A stretch of DNA of 64,000 bases from Labyrinthula sp. Ha (taxonomy: Eukaryota; Sar; Bigyra; Labyrinthulida; Labyrinthulaceae): assembly GCA_015227615.1 (NCBI GenBank), contig JAALGZ010000016.1, positions 558,001 to 622,000 on the forward strand, in the 5' to 3' direction. This document shows positions 1-9,200 of this stretch, piece by piece. Below the pieces are notes generated by a model. It saw nothing but the letters and a program-made list of their open reading frames with translations. It ran no database searches and was not told the origin of the DNA. Made by a program: the position numbers and the translations under genes. Position 1 is the first letter of the stretch, and the number at the start of each line of letters is the position of its first letter.

Positions 1-3000
1 TCCACTGCAAAACTCAATAAGAAAAAGATTGCGTTAGCGATCTTCGCTAAATTGCCTAAATACATCTGGGTAGAGGCTAGCAGGCTTAGTTTGAATCCTG
101 CTTTAACCGATGTTGACCACGTGCGATTACAACAATATGTGCTGGAGTGTCTGCCTCCGCTGTGTGTAAGAAACGAGATGAAAAAACGAGTCAACTTTAA
201 GAAGATCCAGTTAGGAAAGTTCAAAGAAAGTGCTCCTATTGAGGTGAACGAGGTGAATACCAAGGGAGAGAGGAAACCACACTCTCATTTCAAGAAGCAA
301 TCTTCTAATGATGAACCAGACTTATGTAATCATTGCTGGTTTTATGGACATAGAAGCTTTAAGTGCTGGATGAGGTTAAAACTTATTAGGAATGGAAATA
401 AGAATCCATCCTCGCAGCCCAAACCAGATGGAGAGGTTTTAAGGAAGAGATTGCTAAAGTGGAAAGAGAATAAAAAGAAGGGCTGGAAGAGAAATTTTAA
501 GAAACCGGTCGAGAAGTCCACGTTTACATCCAATGAAGTGACGCCGGCTAATGAAGGCGCAGTTGAGGATGTAGAGACCGACATTATTGAAGTCGTTCCT
601 GCAGGATCGGTCGATGAGATATTTTTAAGTGAATGTACTGATGTAGCAAATGCAGAAGTGCGGGATGTAGCGGAAAATGAGATTAATCATGTCGAAGCTG
701 AACTTGTTTTAGAAACCAGAAAAGGTCCGATGGTGGTGGACGGTATTTTAGATTCTGGAGCTAGAAAAACCTCGGGGGCAAGGAATTTATTTGAAAAGTT
801 CTGCTGGAAGATAGAGGATATCAAGAGAAAGACATTTGTGAGAGTGGCCTCTGGGAATTTGTATCCCGTTTTTAAGATTGGTCATTTACTACCTTCAGTA
901 AGGATTCCAGGATTTGGAGATTATTCGCTGGGACCTGTGGCAGTGCTGCTAGTTGAACAAGTGAAGAACTGGACGAAACTTTTAATAGGAAAAGAGGTTC
1001 TAAAACTCCATGGTCTTGATCCTACGCAGATTTTAGTTCGACGATTAAGGAACACAGGAAATGGAAGATCTTCTAAACTAACTGAAAAGGTTGAGAAATC
1101 AGTGAAATCTTTCAAAGAAACATGTGAAGTCAATGAGTGTATTACAGTCGAAGGAGCTTATTTAGCGAACTGGTTCAAGAGCAAGGTTTTTGGTGACCTT
1201 GAATTTGATGTCGTCAATACAATGGCAATTAATCCACACGTTTTTAGCGAGCCTGGTATTGAGAATCCATTAGAGTTACAAAAAGGAATGGTAGAGGCAT
1301 TTGCAGTAGAAGAAAATAAAATAAGTTTTGAAGAAGGAGGTGCGTGGCCCGAGCCAGTGATATTTAATGCTAGACATGATGCAGAGCTAGAGGAGTTGAC
1401 TGGTGTCGGAGAAAATTTAGAAGTTACCAGAGAAGCAGATTTAATGAGATTGAAAGATTTGCTGAAAGGAAAATTAAAGGAAATACCTGCTCAAATATTT
1501 GGTGAAGATAAGAAGTTAAAAATGGAATTTGATGACTTGATTTTACACCATGTAGCCGCTTTTGGCGATGATTTATCCCCAACTCAATTATCTCTTCTAA
1601 AACCTATGAGATGTTCTTTAATGGAGGGAACATCAGTGGGAGTTTTTAATGCGATCGCCCTTGGTATCGAAAAAGAGGAGTTCATGAAGAAAAGAGTGGA
1701 CCAGATGATAAAAAATAAAATTGTTGAGGTTAATGATGACCCAACAACATGTATGAGAGCTTTTGTTGTTCCAAAAAAAGGGCCTAAAAAATACCGAATG
1801 GTGGTTGATTTCAGGCCATTAAATGCAGTTACGCAAAAGGTTGTTAATAACCTACCGAATATTGATCTACAGGTCGCTAAGATAAAAGGAAACACTATTT
1901 TTGGATCATTCGACCTGTTAAGCGGGTTTGATTATTTACCAACACATCATAACTCGCAACATTTATTTACCTTTGGAACACCTTGGGGTGTGTCTTACCC
2001 GTTTAGAGGAGCCCCCCAAGGTTGGTGTAATACCCCGTCTTTATTTTCTCAAAGGGTAATTACACATGTTTTGACACCTGCATCTCTTTGGCCTAATCAT
2101 GCTTTACAATGGATTGATGATACAGTTTTATTTGCATTGGATGTAAGAGCATACATGACTTTATTAAGGAGTTTTCTAAAGGCTATTATAGATAAGAGAT
2201 TGAGGCTAAATATAGGAAAATGTGACCTGATTGCTCAGAGTGCAGTATTTTGTGGGCACAAGTTGACAAAGGATGGTTATCGTTTAGATGACACTTATTT
2301 AAAAAAGTTAATGGAAAGACCAAAACCTACCTATGTGCATGAATTAGCACAGCTGATTTATTTAGGGAACTGGGTCTCAAAGATGTTACCGGGTTTTTCG
2401 GAGTTAAGAAAAAGAATGACCGGGGAGTTTAATATTTACGGAAGACTCAAGAAGTTAGAAAGAACAAAAGTACTCTTGGAATGGAGCGAGGAAATGAATC
2501 ATGCTTACGAAAAGTTAACGAAGGAGGTTAAATTGGCTTTCTCTAATACATTAGGCTACTACGATCAGAAGTTAGACCTGGTCTTATTTGTGGATGCTTC
2601 GGAATTTTACTGGAGTTATTTTATTTGTCAAACATCTGATGCAATTAAATTAGAATTTCCAATGGATGCTAACTATGATGTGATTGCCATGGCTTCAGGT
2701 ACGTTTAGAGATAGTTCCTTGAATTGGCATATTTCTTCGAAGGAGTTATTTCCAGTGGTGATTGCATCACAGAAGCATTCTTATTTTCTGAAATCAAATG
2801 AGAAGAAGAAGATTCTCTTTACGGATCACAAGAACCTATATTATATTTTGAATCCAATCAAAGCGTCTAGGAAGTCTTATTCTGAAAGGCTGACGCATTG
2901 GAGCTTGATTTTTCAAGACATTTGTTTAGAAGTACATCATATTCCTGGAGAACAGAATGTAGCTGCTGATATTTTATCTCGCTGGCTTAATCCTGAATTT

Positions 3001-3387
3001 GATAAGGTGGAAGCTGACGAAGTGTTAGTTGCAGTAGCAACTGTAGAACATTTTAATGTGCAGCATTTCTGGGAAAAAGTTGATGAAATTCATGCTGGTT
3101 TACGTAACATAGATTTTACATTGAAATATGGAGACGCCTGGCCCGAAATGGATGAATCATTTTGCTTAAATTTACAAAAGAAAGATCTAAAGTTCAAAGA
3201 AAATATTTTGAGAAGATATAAAAATAAGTTAGTGGTGACAAAAAGTTTGATTTTACCAGTGATTGTTCATACCCATCTACGCTTCAATCATGGGGCAGTG
3301 GATCAGGAAAAGAAATGGATTTCAGCTAATTATGTGATGCACTCTAAAGAAGTAAAAAAATATTTATGGAAGCTACGGAAAAATTAA
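1..3387 (+). CDS. Retrotransposon Gag-protease-RT-RNase H polyprotein, 5'-partial
   Basis: The frame is open from position 1, so the N-terminal about 173 codons seen in copy 2 lie outside the window. A CCHC zinc knuckle (C-x2-C-x4-H-x4-C) lies near 325-366. A retropepsin-like DSGA motif is near 751. The RT carries the GAPQGW block near 2010 and an IDD active site near 2116. RNase H shows its Asp near 2593, the SKEL glutamate near 2740 and the TDH aspartate near 2822. The frame ends with the first half of the integrase HHCC zinc finger, before its two cysteines, and terminates at a TAA. The rest of integrase continues in the -1 frame after an A7 run at 3354-3360. Compared with copy 2 the first visible codon is Ser instead of Cys. 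Confidence 0.93.
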   Translation, partial: STAKLNKKKIALAIFAKLPKYIWVEASRLSLNPALTDVDHVRLQQYVLECLPPLCVRNEMKKRVNFKKIQLGKFKESAPIEVNEVNTKGERKPHSHFKKQSSNDEPDLCNHCWFYGHRSFKCWMRLKLIRNGNKNPSSQPKPDGEVLRKRLLKWKENKKKGWKRNFKKPVEKSTFTSNEVTPANEGAVEDVETDIIEVVPAGSVDEIFLSECTDVANAEVRDVAENEINHVEAELVLETRKGPMVVDGILDSGARKTSGARNLFEKFCWKIEDIKRKTFVRVASGNLYPVFKIGHLLPSVRIPGFGDYSLGPVAVLLVEQVKNWTKLLIGKEVLKLHGLDPTQILVRRLRNTGNGRSSKLTEKVEKSVKSFKETCEVNECITVEGAYLANWFKSKVFGDLEFDVVNTMAINPHVFSEPGIENPLELQKGMVEAFAVEENKISFEEGGAWPEPVIFNARHDAELEELTGVGENLEVTREADLMRLKDLLKGKLKEIPAQIFGEDKKLKMEFDDLILHHVAAFGDDLSPTQLSLLKPMRCSLMEGTSVGVFNAIALGIEKEEFMKKRVDQMIKNKIVEVNDDPTTCMRAFVVPKKGPKKYRMVVDFRPLNAVTQKVVNNLPNIDLQVAKIKGNTIFGSFDLLSGFDYLPTHHNSQHLFTFGTPWGVSYPFRGAPQGWCNTPSLFSQRVITHVLTPASLWPNHALQWIDDTVLFALDVRAYMTLLRSFLKAIIDKRLRLNIGKCDLIAQSAVFCGHKLTKDGYRLDDTYLKKLMERPKPTYVHELAQLIYLGNWVSKMLPGFSELRKRMTGEFNIYGRLKKLERTKVLLEWSEEMNHAYEKLTKEVKLAFSNTLGYYDQKLDLVLFVDASEFYWSYFICQTSDAIKLEFPMDANYDVIAMASGTFRDSSLNWHISSKELFPVVIASQKHSYFLKSNEKKKILFTDHKNLYYILNPIKASRKSYSERLTHWSLIFQDICLEVHHIPGEQNVAADILSRWLNPEFDKVEADEVLVAVATVEHFNVQHFWEKVDEIHAGLRNIDFTLKYGDAWPEMDESFCLNLQKKDLKFKENILRRYKNKLVVTKSLILPVIVHTHLRFNHGAVDQEKKWISANYVMHSKEVKKYLWKLRKN
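3354..3360 (+). promoter_or_regulatory. Candidate -1 frameshift site, copy 1 (A7)
   Basis: Seven adenines are read in the zero frame as A-AAA-AAA. Slipping back one base leads straight into the frame that supplies the missing two cysteines of the integrase zinc finger and the DDE core. This sequence is a legitimate slippery heptamer. A one-base loss from an A8 run, real or from sequencing, would look the same. Confidence 0.5.
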
Positions 3388-3971
3388 GAAGCCAATGTTT
3401 ACATTGTCAACGTCCATCGAAAATAATAAGGAGACCTTTAGCGATTAATGAATTACCAAGTGAATGTAGAGCAGTTCTAATGTCAGATTATTTGTACATT
3501 TCACCAGAGGAAGGTTATGTGTTGACTTTAATAGATGCGTTATCAAGAGTTACTTTATTGAAGCAGTGTAAGAATGCCAATGCAACAAATGTCATGAATA
3601 TTTTATGGGAATGGCATTCTCACTATGATTTAGCTGATGATTTTATTCTACTATCTGACAAGGGTTCACATTACGTTAATGCAGTTGTAGATGCTTTTGT
3701 TAGGCAAAGCGGAGAAAGTCAGAAGTTCACGGTGGCTTATGCTCCCTACACTAATGGAGCCGCAGAAATACAAAATAAGCAGATTTTGAAGAATTTGAGA
3801 ACCTTACTTTCAGAATATAATTTGAAGGTTGAAGATTGGCCTGAGGTTTTAGTGCAGGTACAATGTTACCTTAATTCGAAGCCATTGAGAAGTAGAAATA
3901 ATCTTACACCCTCCAGATTTTGCTGGGTAAGAAACCTAGAAGCGATCCAGTGGGGCGAAAGCCAAATTTGA
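3366..3971 (+). CDS. Retrotransposon integrase core, copy 1 (-1 frame)
   Basis: This segment overlaps the upstream frame by 22 bases and is open from before the ATG at 3366, so it probably continues the polyprotein and does not start independently. It begins with the C-x2-C of the HHCC zinc finger (residues 11 and 14). The retroviral-type integrase triad is complete: Asp41, Asp98 and Glu134, with exactly 35 residues between the last two. It stops at a TGA just where the C-terminal integrase motif begins. That motif continues in the next -1 frame from 3920. The frame is identical to that of copy 2 at 10181-10786. With two frame changes needed to make a full integrase, translation of an active enzyme depends on recoding or on unseen intact copies. 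Confidence 0.9.
   Translation: MEATEKLRSQCLHCQRPSKIIRRPLAINELPSECRAVLMSDYLYISPEEGYVLTLIDALSRVTLLKQCKNANATNVMNILWEWHSHYDLADDFILLSDKGSHYVNAVVDAFVRQSGESQKFTVAYAPYTNGAAEIQNKQILKNLRTLLSEYNLKVEDWPEVLVQVQCYLNSKPLRSRNNLTPSRFCWVRNLEAIQWGESQI
3917..3921 (+). promoter_or_regulatory. Second frame break in integrase, copy 1 (T-run)
   Basis: Between zero-frame codons AGA TTT TGC the homologous integrase motif carries on in the -1 frame starting at 3920. No classical X-XXY-YYZ heptamer is present. One missing T in the T4 run (3918-3921) would restore a single frame, so a fixed deletion or a homopolymer error is at least as likely as programmed slippage. Confidence 0.4.
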
Positions 3972-5971
3972 AATTGACATCAATTCAAATGAGTGAACTT
4001 AAAGAAGTTTCGCTGGAGTTAGAAGGAAGAATAAGAGAGTACCAAGAAACGGCTTTTTCATTCGCTGAACGGTCAAGACAATATGCTAATGCTTTGTACA
4101 ATAAGAAATACAAACTAACTCCGATGCATTTCCATGTGGGAGAGTTTGTATTAGTCAGTAAACCAAAACGTGGTTCGAAGGTAAAACCTCAATGGACAGG
4201 ACCATTTCAGATCATTCAACAATTAGGGTCATATTTATATTTATTGAAGAATTTATGCGGGGATGAAGAAGAAGTACATGCATCTAGAATGATGTTTTAT
4301 GCTCCATCACACTTTTTACCTTCTGCAAAAACAAAGATTTGTTATTTAAATGATTCAGAAAAGCTTGAGATTAAGAAGTTGATTAAGATCAAGAAAAAGG
4401 ATGATGAATATTTTCTGTTAGTTCATTGGAGAGGATTTCCATTAGAAGAGTCGACATGGGAACCAGTACAACAATTATTTGAGGATTTGCCGAGTTTAGT
4501 GGTTGATTTTCTATTGAAGAATAAATTCAGTGGAATTAAAGCATGTCTAACCCGATTACGATTAGCAAATCCAGAAGCGGAAATATGGAGTGCAGATGAG
4601 TATAATGTAGATCTTTGTGATTTGCATCTTACTGACAAAGAATTAGATGATTTCTTGAGTTTCGAACCAGTCAGTCAGTTTATGATTCCCATGTTTAATT
4701 CGCTTTTACGATGGAAAAAAATCGAAGTTTACATATTGAAACAATGTATTTTGAAGTTTGGATTTTCTAAGTATGGGAAGTACGCTGAGTTTCTCAAGAA
4801 TAGGCCAAAAAGACAGATTTACAGTCAATTGCAGCGCCTGGTAGGTAAACAGGCCATTTCTGTTTACACGAATTTACGGCTTGATGTGGATGCATCACGA
4901 AAAGACAATAATAAATCTCGTGGGGCTAAGTATTTTATTGAGAAGGAGTTTAATGGAGAAACCCATTTATTTAAGTTACGAATCTTTACTGCCATGCGTT
5001 ATGCAAAAATGCATAGATTGAATACAGAACGAGCTGAAAAAGTTGATATAATGAAGTATTTTAATTGCAGCTCGGCTGATGGTATTGCACAGTTTATAAA
5101 GTTTATGGAAGAAAAAGGTGAAGTAGCATCCTTTCCTCTTGTAAATTGGTTTAATGTTGATAAAGAAGTGCAATGCTGGAAAAAGAAATTCAGGGAAATT
5201 AGCAGATTCGAAGCAGCAATGGCTAAGAAGAAAATAGAAGTTCTTAGGGCTGTTGATGCAAGAAGAGATGATTTGCAATGTGATAAATTGATGCCTGATT
5301 CTAAACATGGTTTTGATGTAAAAAGAACTAAATTGACAAATTTGTATGAGTTTAGAAAGGAGAATTTTATGATGCAGCATTGGATCATACATCCTAAGGT
5401 GAAGTTCTTCCATGGCGATGTAAATGATTTCATTAAAAAGTTTGATGGTGGTGCTTTTGAAGTTGTGCATTTGGATCCGCCGTATCGATTTATGGCAAAG
5501 AATCCAATTAGAGGGGCAGCTAATTTTTACGATACCATATCAGATCATGATTTAAGGAAATTGGATTTTACGAGACTAATGAAAAATACTATTGTCTTTC
5601 TTTGGACCTTTCCAAGTAAGAAGTCTTTAGCCATGGATATTTTCAAGAAAAACAATATTAAATACATGGATCACTTGTTGTGGATTAAACTTTCTGCTAA
5701 ATGGAAATTGCGATCCACGTTTGGTAAGCTTACTCAGAAGTGTAGTGAAGAACTACTAATTGGTGTCTATGGGAAGTTGCCAGATGTTTTGAAAAATAAG
5801 AACTTTGGTAAAGAATGTGTCTTCGCAGAAGTGGTAGGCAACAGCTGCAAACCGGAGAAGTTCTATGAAATTATTGAAGTGCGGTTTGAAAAGCAAGCTA
5901 AAAAGCTGGACCTCTTTAGCAGAAAAAATAATCTTCGTTTAGGATGGTTAGCTGTGGGGAACGAGCTCTAG
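3920..5971 (+). CDS. Integrase C-terminus, chromodomain, Myb-like and MT-A70 adenine methyltransferase, copy 1
   Basis: This frame completes the integrase tail (GKKPR motif at the start). It then carries a chromodomain near residues 155-205, recognised by the HWRGFPLEESTWEP core. A segment near residues 260-330 resembles a Myb/SANT DNA-binding helix set (regular W, FG, R..Q pattern). Residues about 490-650 match the MT-A70 family of SAM-dependent N6-adenine methyltransferases. They contain the catalytic DPPY at residues 519-522 (METTL3-like enzymes have DPPW), a CSEELLIGV block matching the family's C-terminal strand, and a KPEKFYEIIE motif typical of its end. The product would be the 3' end of the polyprotein. 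The acceptor (DNA or RNA) cannot be told from sequence. The start codon is uncertain, since the frame is probably entered by frameshifting. Confidence 0.85.
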   Translation: MLGKKPRSDPVGRKPNLKLTSIQMSELKEVSLELEGRIREYQETAFSFAERSRQYANALYNKKYKLTPMHFHVGEFVLVSKPKRGSKVKPQWTGPFQIIQQLGSYLYLLKNLCGDEEEVHASRMMFYAPSHFLPSAKTKICYLNDSEKLEIKKLIKIKKKDDEYFLLVHWRGFPLEESTWEPVQQLFEDLPSLVVDFLLKNKFSGIKACLTRLRLANPEAEIWSADEYNVDLCDLHLTDKELDDFLSFEPVSQFMIPMFNSLLRWKKIEVYILKQCILKFGFSKYGKYAEFLKNRPKRQIYSQLQRLVGKQAISVYTNLRLDVDASRKDNNKSRGAKYFIEKEFNGETHLFKLRIFTAMRYAKMHRLNTERAEKVDIMKYFNCSSADGIAQFIKFMEEKGEVASFPLVNWFNVDKEVQCWKKKFREISRFEAAMAKKKIEVLRAVDARRDDLQCDKLMPDSKHGFDVKRTKLTNLYEFRKENFMMQHWIIHPKVKFFHGDVNDFIKKFDGGAFEVVHLDPPYRFMAKNPIRGAANFYDTISDHDLRKLDFTRLMKNTIVFLWTFPSKKSLAMDIFKKNNIKYMDHLLWIKLSAKWKLRSTFGKLTQKCSEELLIGVYGKLPDVLKNKNFGKECVFAEVVGNSCKPEKFYEIIEVRFEKQAKKLDLFSRKNNLRLGWLAVGNEL

Positions 5972-5975
5972 TAAC

Positions 5976-5988
5976 AAGAATGGGGCAG
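5976..5988 (+). other. Polypurine-tract-like site upstream of shared LTR
   Basis: A purine-rich stretch with a GGGG core sits directly before the TG that opens the LTR and just after the last stop codon of the element. This is where the plus-strand primer of an LTR retrotransposon is expected. The tract is interrupted by T and C, so the call is positional. Confidence 0.5.
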
Positions 5989-6253
5989 TGTTAGTTCAAG
6001 TTTGAAATATATGGACTGAAATAAATTCTTATTACTAGCTGTTCAAATACTCTTGAAATATGAGTACCTTGTAATATAAGCGGTTTAAGCGAATTAAGAG
6101 TTTAAGAAAATACAAAAAGAAAACTTATAATTTTATATTTTACTCTACTTTTTGCACAGCAAACTACTTTGAGAACAAGCCGATACAGTCGTCCTTTTGA
6201 AAGTCCGTAGAATTTGTAGAAAGAAGTTTATTTTTGGACTATAAACGAATATT
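5989..6253 (+). repeat. Long terminal repeat shared by copies 1 and 2
   Basis: This 265-bp sequence recurs at 12804-13068 with two G-to-A differences (6071 and 6188). It begins with TG after the polypurine-like tract. Identity between the two copies stops exactly after 6253, where one copy continues into gag leader and the other into unrelated flank. It ends in ATT instead of the usual CA. An AATAAA-like signal and TATA-like strings occur inside, as expected for an LTR that drives and terminates transcription. It serves as 3' LTR of copy 1 and 5' LTR of copy 2. Confidence 0.85.
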
Positions 6254-6263
6254 GATCAATATT
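6248..6263. repeat. 16-bp perfect palindrome at LTR/leader junction
   Basis: AATATTGATCAATATT is its own reverse complement and straddles the 3' end of the shared LTR (6253) and the first bases of the internal leader. This is where a tRNA primer-binding site should begin, but I see no TGG start immediately after the LTR. The palindrome is absent at the outer end of copy 2, where flank replaces its second half. Confidence 0.7.
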
Positions 6264-6296
6264 CCCTGTGGCTTGATATTTTCAAAGATTTAGAGA

Positions 6297-9200
6297 ATGT
6301 CTGGAGTAGATCAAAACGAGCTTACGCGTCCTTTGAATCAGAAGCAGATGCTGGCTCTTTATGAAAGTATGCAGAAGACCTTGGATTCAACAAGAAGAGC
6401 TATAGAAGCTTTGCAGTTAAGTTCTAATGAAAAGCAATTAAGTAACATTACGCAGAATGGTGCGATGATTTGTCAGGATTTCAAGGTCAATGATTTAAAA
6501 GTTCTCGAAAGAAAGAATGTAGAGAAGTTTATCTATCAGTATGAGAGGCTGTCTTTACAACAGAAAAGAGATATTAACTTGACTCAATTCGTAGATTTGG
6601 ATCTTTTTATTCACTTACGACGACTAGATGTTACTAGAACTAATGAAGATCTTGTGGATTATTTAAAGATCCTATTGTTAGAAATGAAAGAGCAAGCTTT
6701 GGAGGAAGCCGAAGTGATGATCGCCAAACATGTGAAATACAACTTCAAACTAAGAGAGGAAGATGCGATAAAAATCCTTTTTAGTGAAGTGCAGGAGATC
6801 ATTAAGTTGCAACCATGCACTGCAAAACTCAATAAGAAAAAGATTGCGTTAGCGATCTTCGCTAAATTGCCTAAATACATCTGGGTAGAGGCTAGCAGGC
6901 TTAGTTTGAATCCTGCTTTAACCGATGTTGACCACGTGCGATTACAACAATATGTGCTGGAGTGTCTGCCTCCGCTGTGTGTAAGAAACGAGATGAAAAA
7001 ACGAGTCAACTTTAAGAAGATCCAGTTAGGAAAGTTCAAAGAAAGTGCTCCTATTGAGGTGAACGAGGTGAATACCAAGGGAGAGAGGAAACCACACTCT
7101 CATTTCAAGAAGCAATCTTCTAATGATGAACCAGACTTATGTAATCATTGCTGGTTTTATGGACATAGAAGCTTTAAGTGCTGGATGAGGTTAAAACTTA
7201 TTAGGAATGGAAATAAGAATCCATCCTCGCAGCCCAAACCAGATGGAGAGGTTTTAAGGAAGAGATTGCTAAAGTGGAAAGAGAATAAAAAGAAGGGCTG
7301 GAAGAGAAATTTTAAGAAACCGGTCGAGAAGTCCACGTTTACATCCAATGAAGTGACGCCGGCTAATGAAGGCGCAGTTGAGGATGTAGAGACCGACATT
7401 ATTGAAGTCGTTCCTGCAGGATCGGTCGATGAGATATTTTTAAGTGAATGTACTGATGTAGCAAATGCAGAAGTGCGGGATGTAGCGGAAAATGAGATTA
7501 ATCATGTCGAAGCTGAACTTGTTTTAGAAACCAGAAAAGGTCCGATGGTGGTGGACGGTATTTTAGATTCTGGAGCTAGAAAAACCTCGGGGGCAAGGAA
7601 TTTATTTGAAAAGTTCTGCTGGAAGATAGAGGATATCAAGAGAAAGACATTTGTGAGAGTGGCCTCTGGGAATTTGTATCCCGTTTTTAAGATTGGTCAT
7701 TTACTACCTTCAGTAAGGATTCCAGGATTTGGAGATTATTCGCTGGGACCTGTGGCAGTGCTGCTAGTTGAACAAGTGAAGAACTGGACGAAACTTTTAA
7801 TAGGAAAAGAGGTTCTAAAACTCCATGGTCTTGATCCTACGCAGATTTTAGTTCGACGATTAAGGAACACAGGAAATGGAAGATCTTCTAAACTAACTGA
7901 AAAGGTTGAGAAATCAGTGAAATCTTTCAAAGAAACATGTGAAGTCAATGAGTGTATTACAGTCGAAGGAGCTTATTTAGCGAACTGGTTCAAGAGCAAG
8001 GTTTTTGGTGACCTTGAATTTGATGTCGTCAATACAATGGCAATTAATCCACACGTTTTTAGCGAGCCTGGTATTGAGAATCCATTAGAGTTACAAAAAG
8101 GAATGGTAGAGGCATTTGCAGTAGAAGAAAATAAAATAAGTTTTGAAGAAGGAGGTGCGTGGCCCGAGCCAGTGATATTTAATGCTAGACATGATGCAGA
8201 GCTAGAGGAGTTGACTGGTGTCGGAGAAAATTTAGAAGTTACCAGAGAAGCAGATTTAATGAGATTGAAAGATTTGCTGAAAGGAAAATTAAAGGAAATA
8301 CCTGCTCAAATATTTGGTGAAGATAAGAAGTTAAAAATGGAATTTGATGACTTGATTTTACACCATGTAGCCGCTTTTGGCGATGATTTATCCCCAACTC
8401 AATTATCTCTTCTAAAACCTATGAGATGTTCTTTAATGGAGGGAACATCAGTGGGAGTTTTTAATGCGATCGCCCTTGGTATCGAAAAAGAGGAGTTCAT
8501 GAAGAAAAGAGTGGACCAGATGATAAAAAATAAAATTGTTGAGGTTAATGATGACCCAACAACATGTATGAGAGCTTTTGTTGTTCCAAAAAAAGGGCCT
8601 AAAAAATACCGAATGGTGGTTGATTTCAGGCCATTAAATGCAGTTACGCAAAAGGTTGTTAATAACCTACCGAATATTGATCTACAGGTCGCTAAGATAA
8701 AAGGAAACACTATTTTTGGATCATTCGACCTGTTAAGCGGGTTTGATTATTTACCAACACATCATAACTCGCAACATTTATTTACCTTTGGAACACCTTG
8801 GGGTGTGTCTTACCCGTTTAGAGGAGCCCCCCAAGGTTGGTGTAATACCCCGTCTTTATTTTCTCAAAGGGTAATTACACATGTTTTGACACCTGCATCT
8901 CTTTGGCCTAATCATGCTTTACAATGGATTGATGATACAGTTTTATTTGCATTGGATGTAAGAGCATACATGACTTTATTAAGGAGTTTTTTAAAGGCTA
9001 TTATAGATAAGAGATTGAGGCTAAATATAGGAAAATGTGACCTGATTGCTCAGAGTGCAGTATTTTGTGGGCACAAGTTGACAAAGGATGGTTATCGTTT
9101 AGATGACACTTATTTAAAAAAGTTAATGGAAAGACCAAAACCTACCTATGTGCATGAATTAGCACAGCTGATTTATTTAGGGAACTGGGTCTCAAAGATG

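Larger units (their letters stand above)
1..6253 (+). mobile_element. LTR retrotransposon copy 1 (5'-truncated by window edge)
   Basis: This is the right-hand part of a Ty3/gypsy-type element with integrase and chromodomain (chromovirus architecture). It starts inside gag at the window edge and ends with the LTR at 5989-6253. It is repeated at an offset of exactly 6815 bp (position 1 matches 6816). The only differences I found by eye between the copies are at 2/6817, 2176/8991, 5799/12614, 6071/12886 and 6188/13003. Domain order is zinc knuckle, protease, RT, RNase H, integrase, chromodomain, Myb-like, MT-A70. The near identity means a recent duplication, recent tandem insertion, or an assembly effect. 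Confidence 0.93.
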
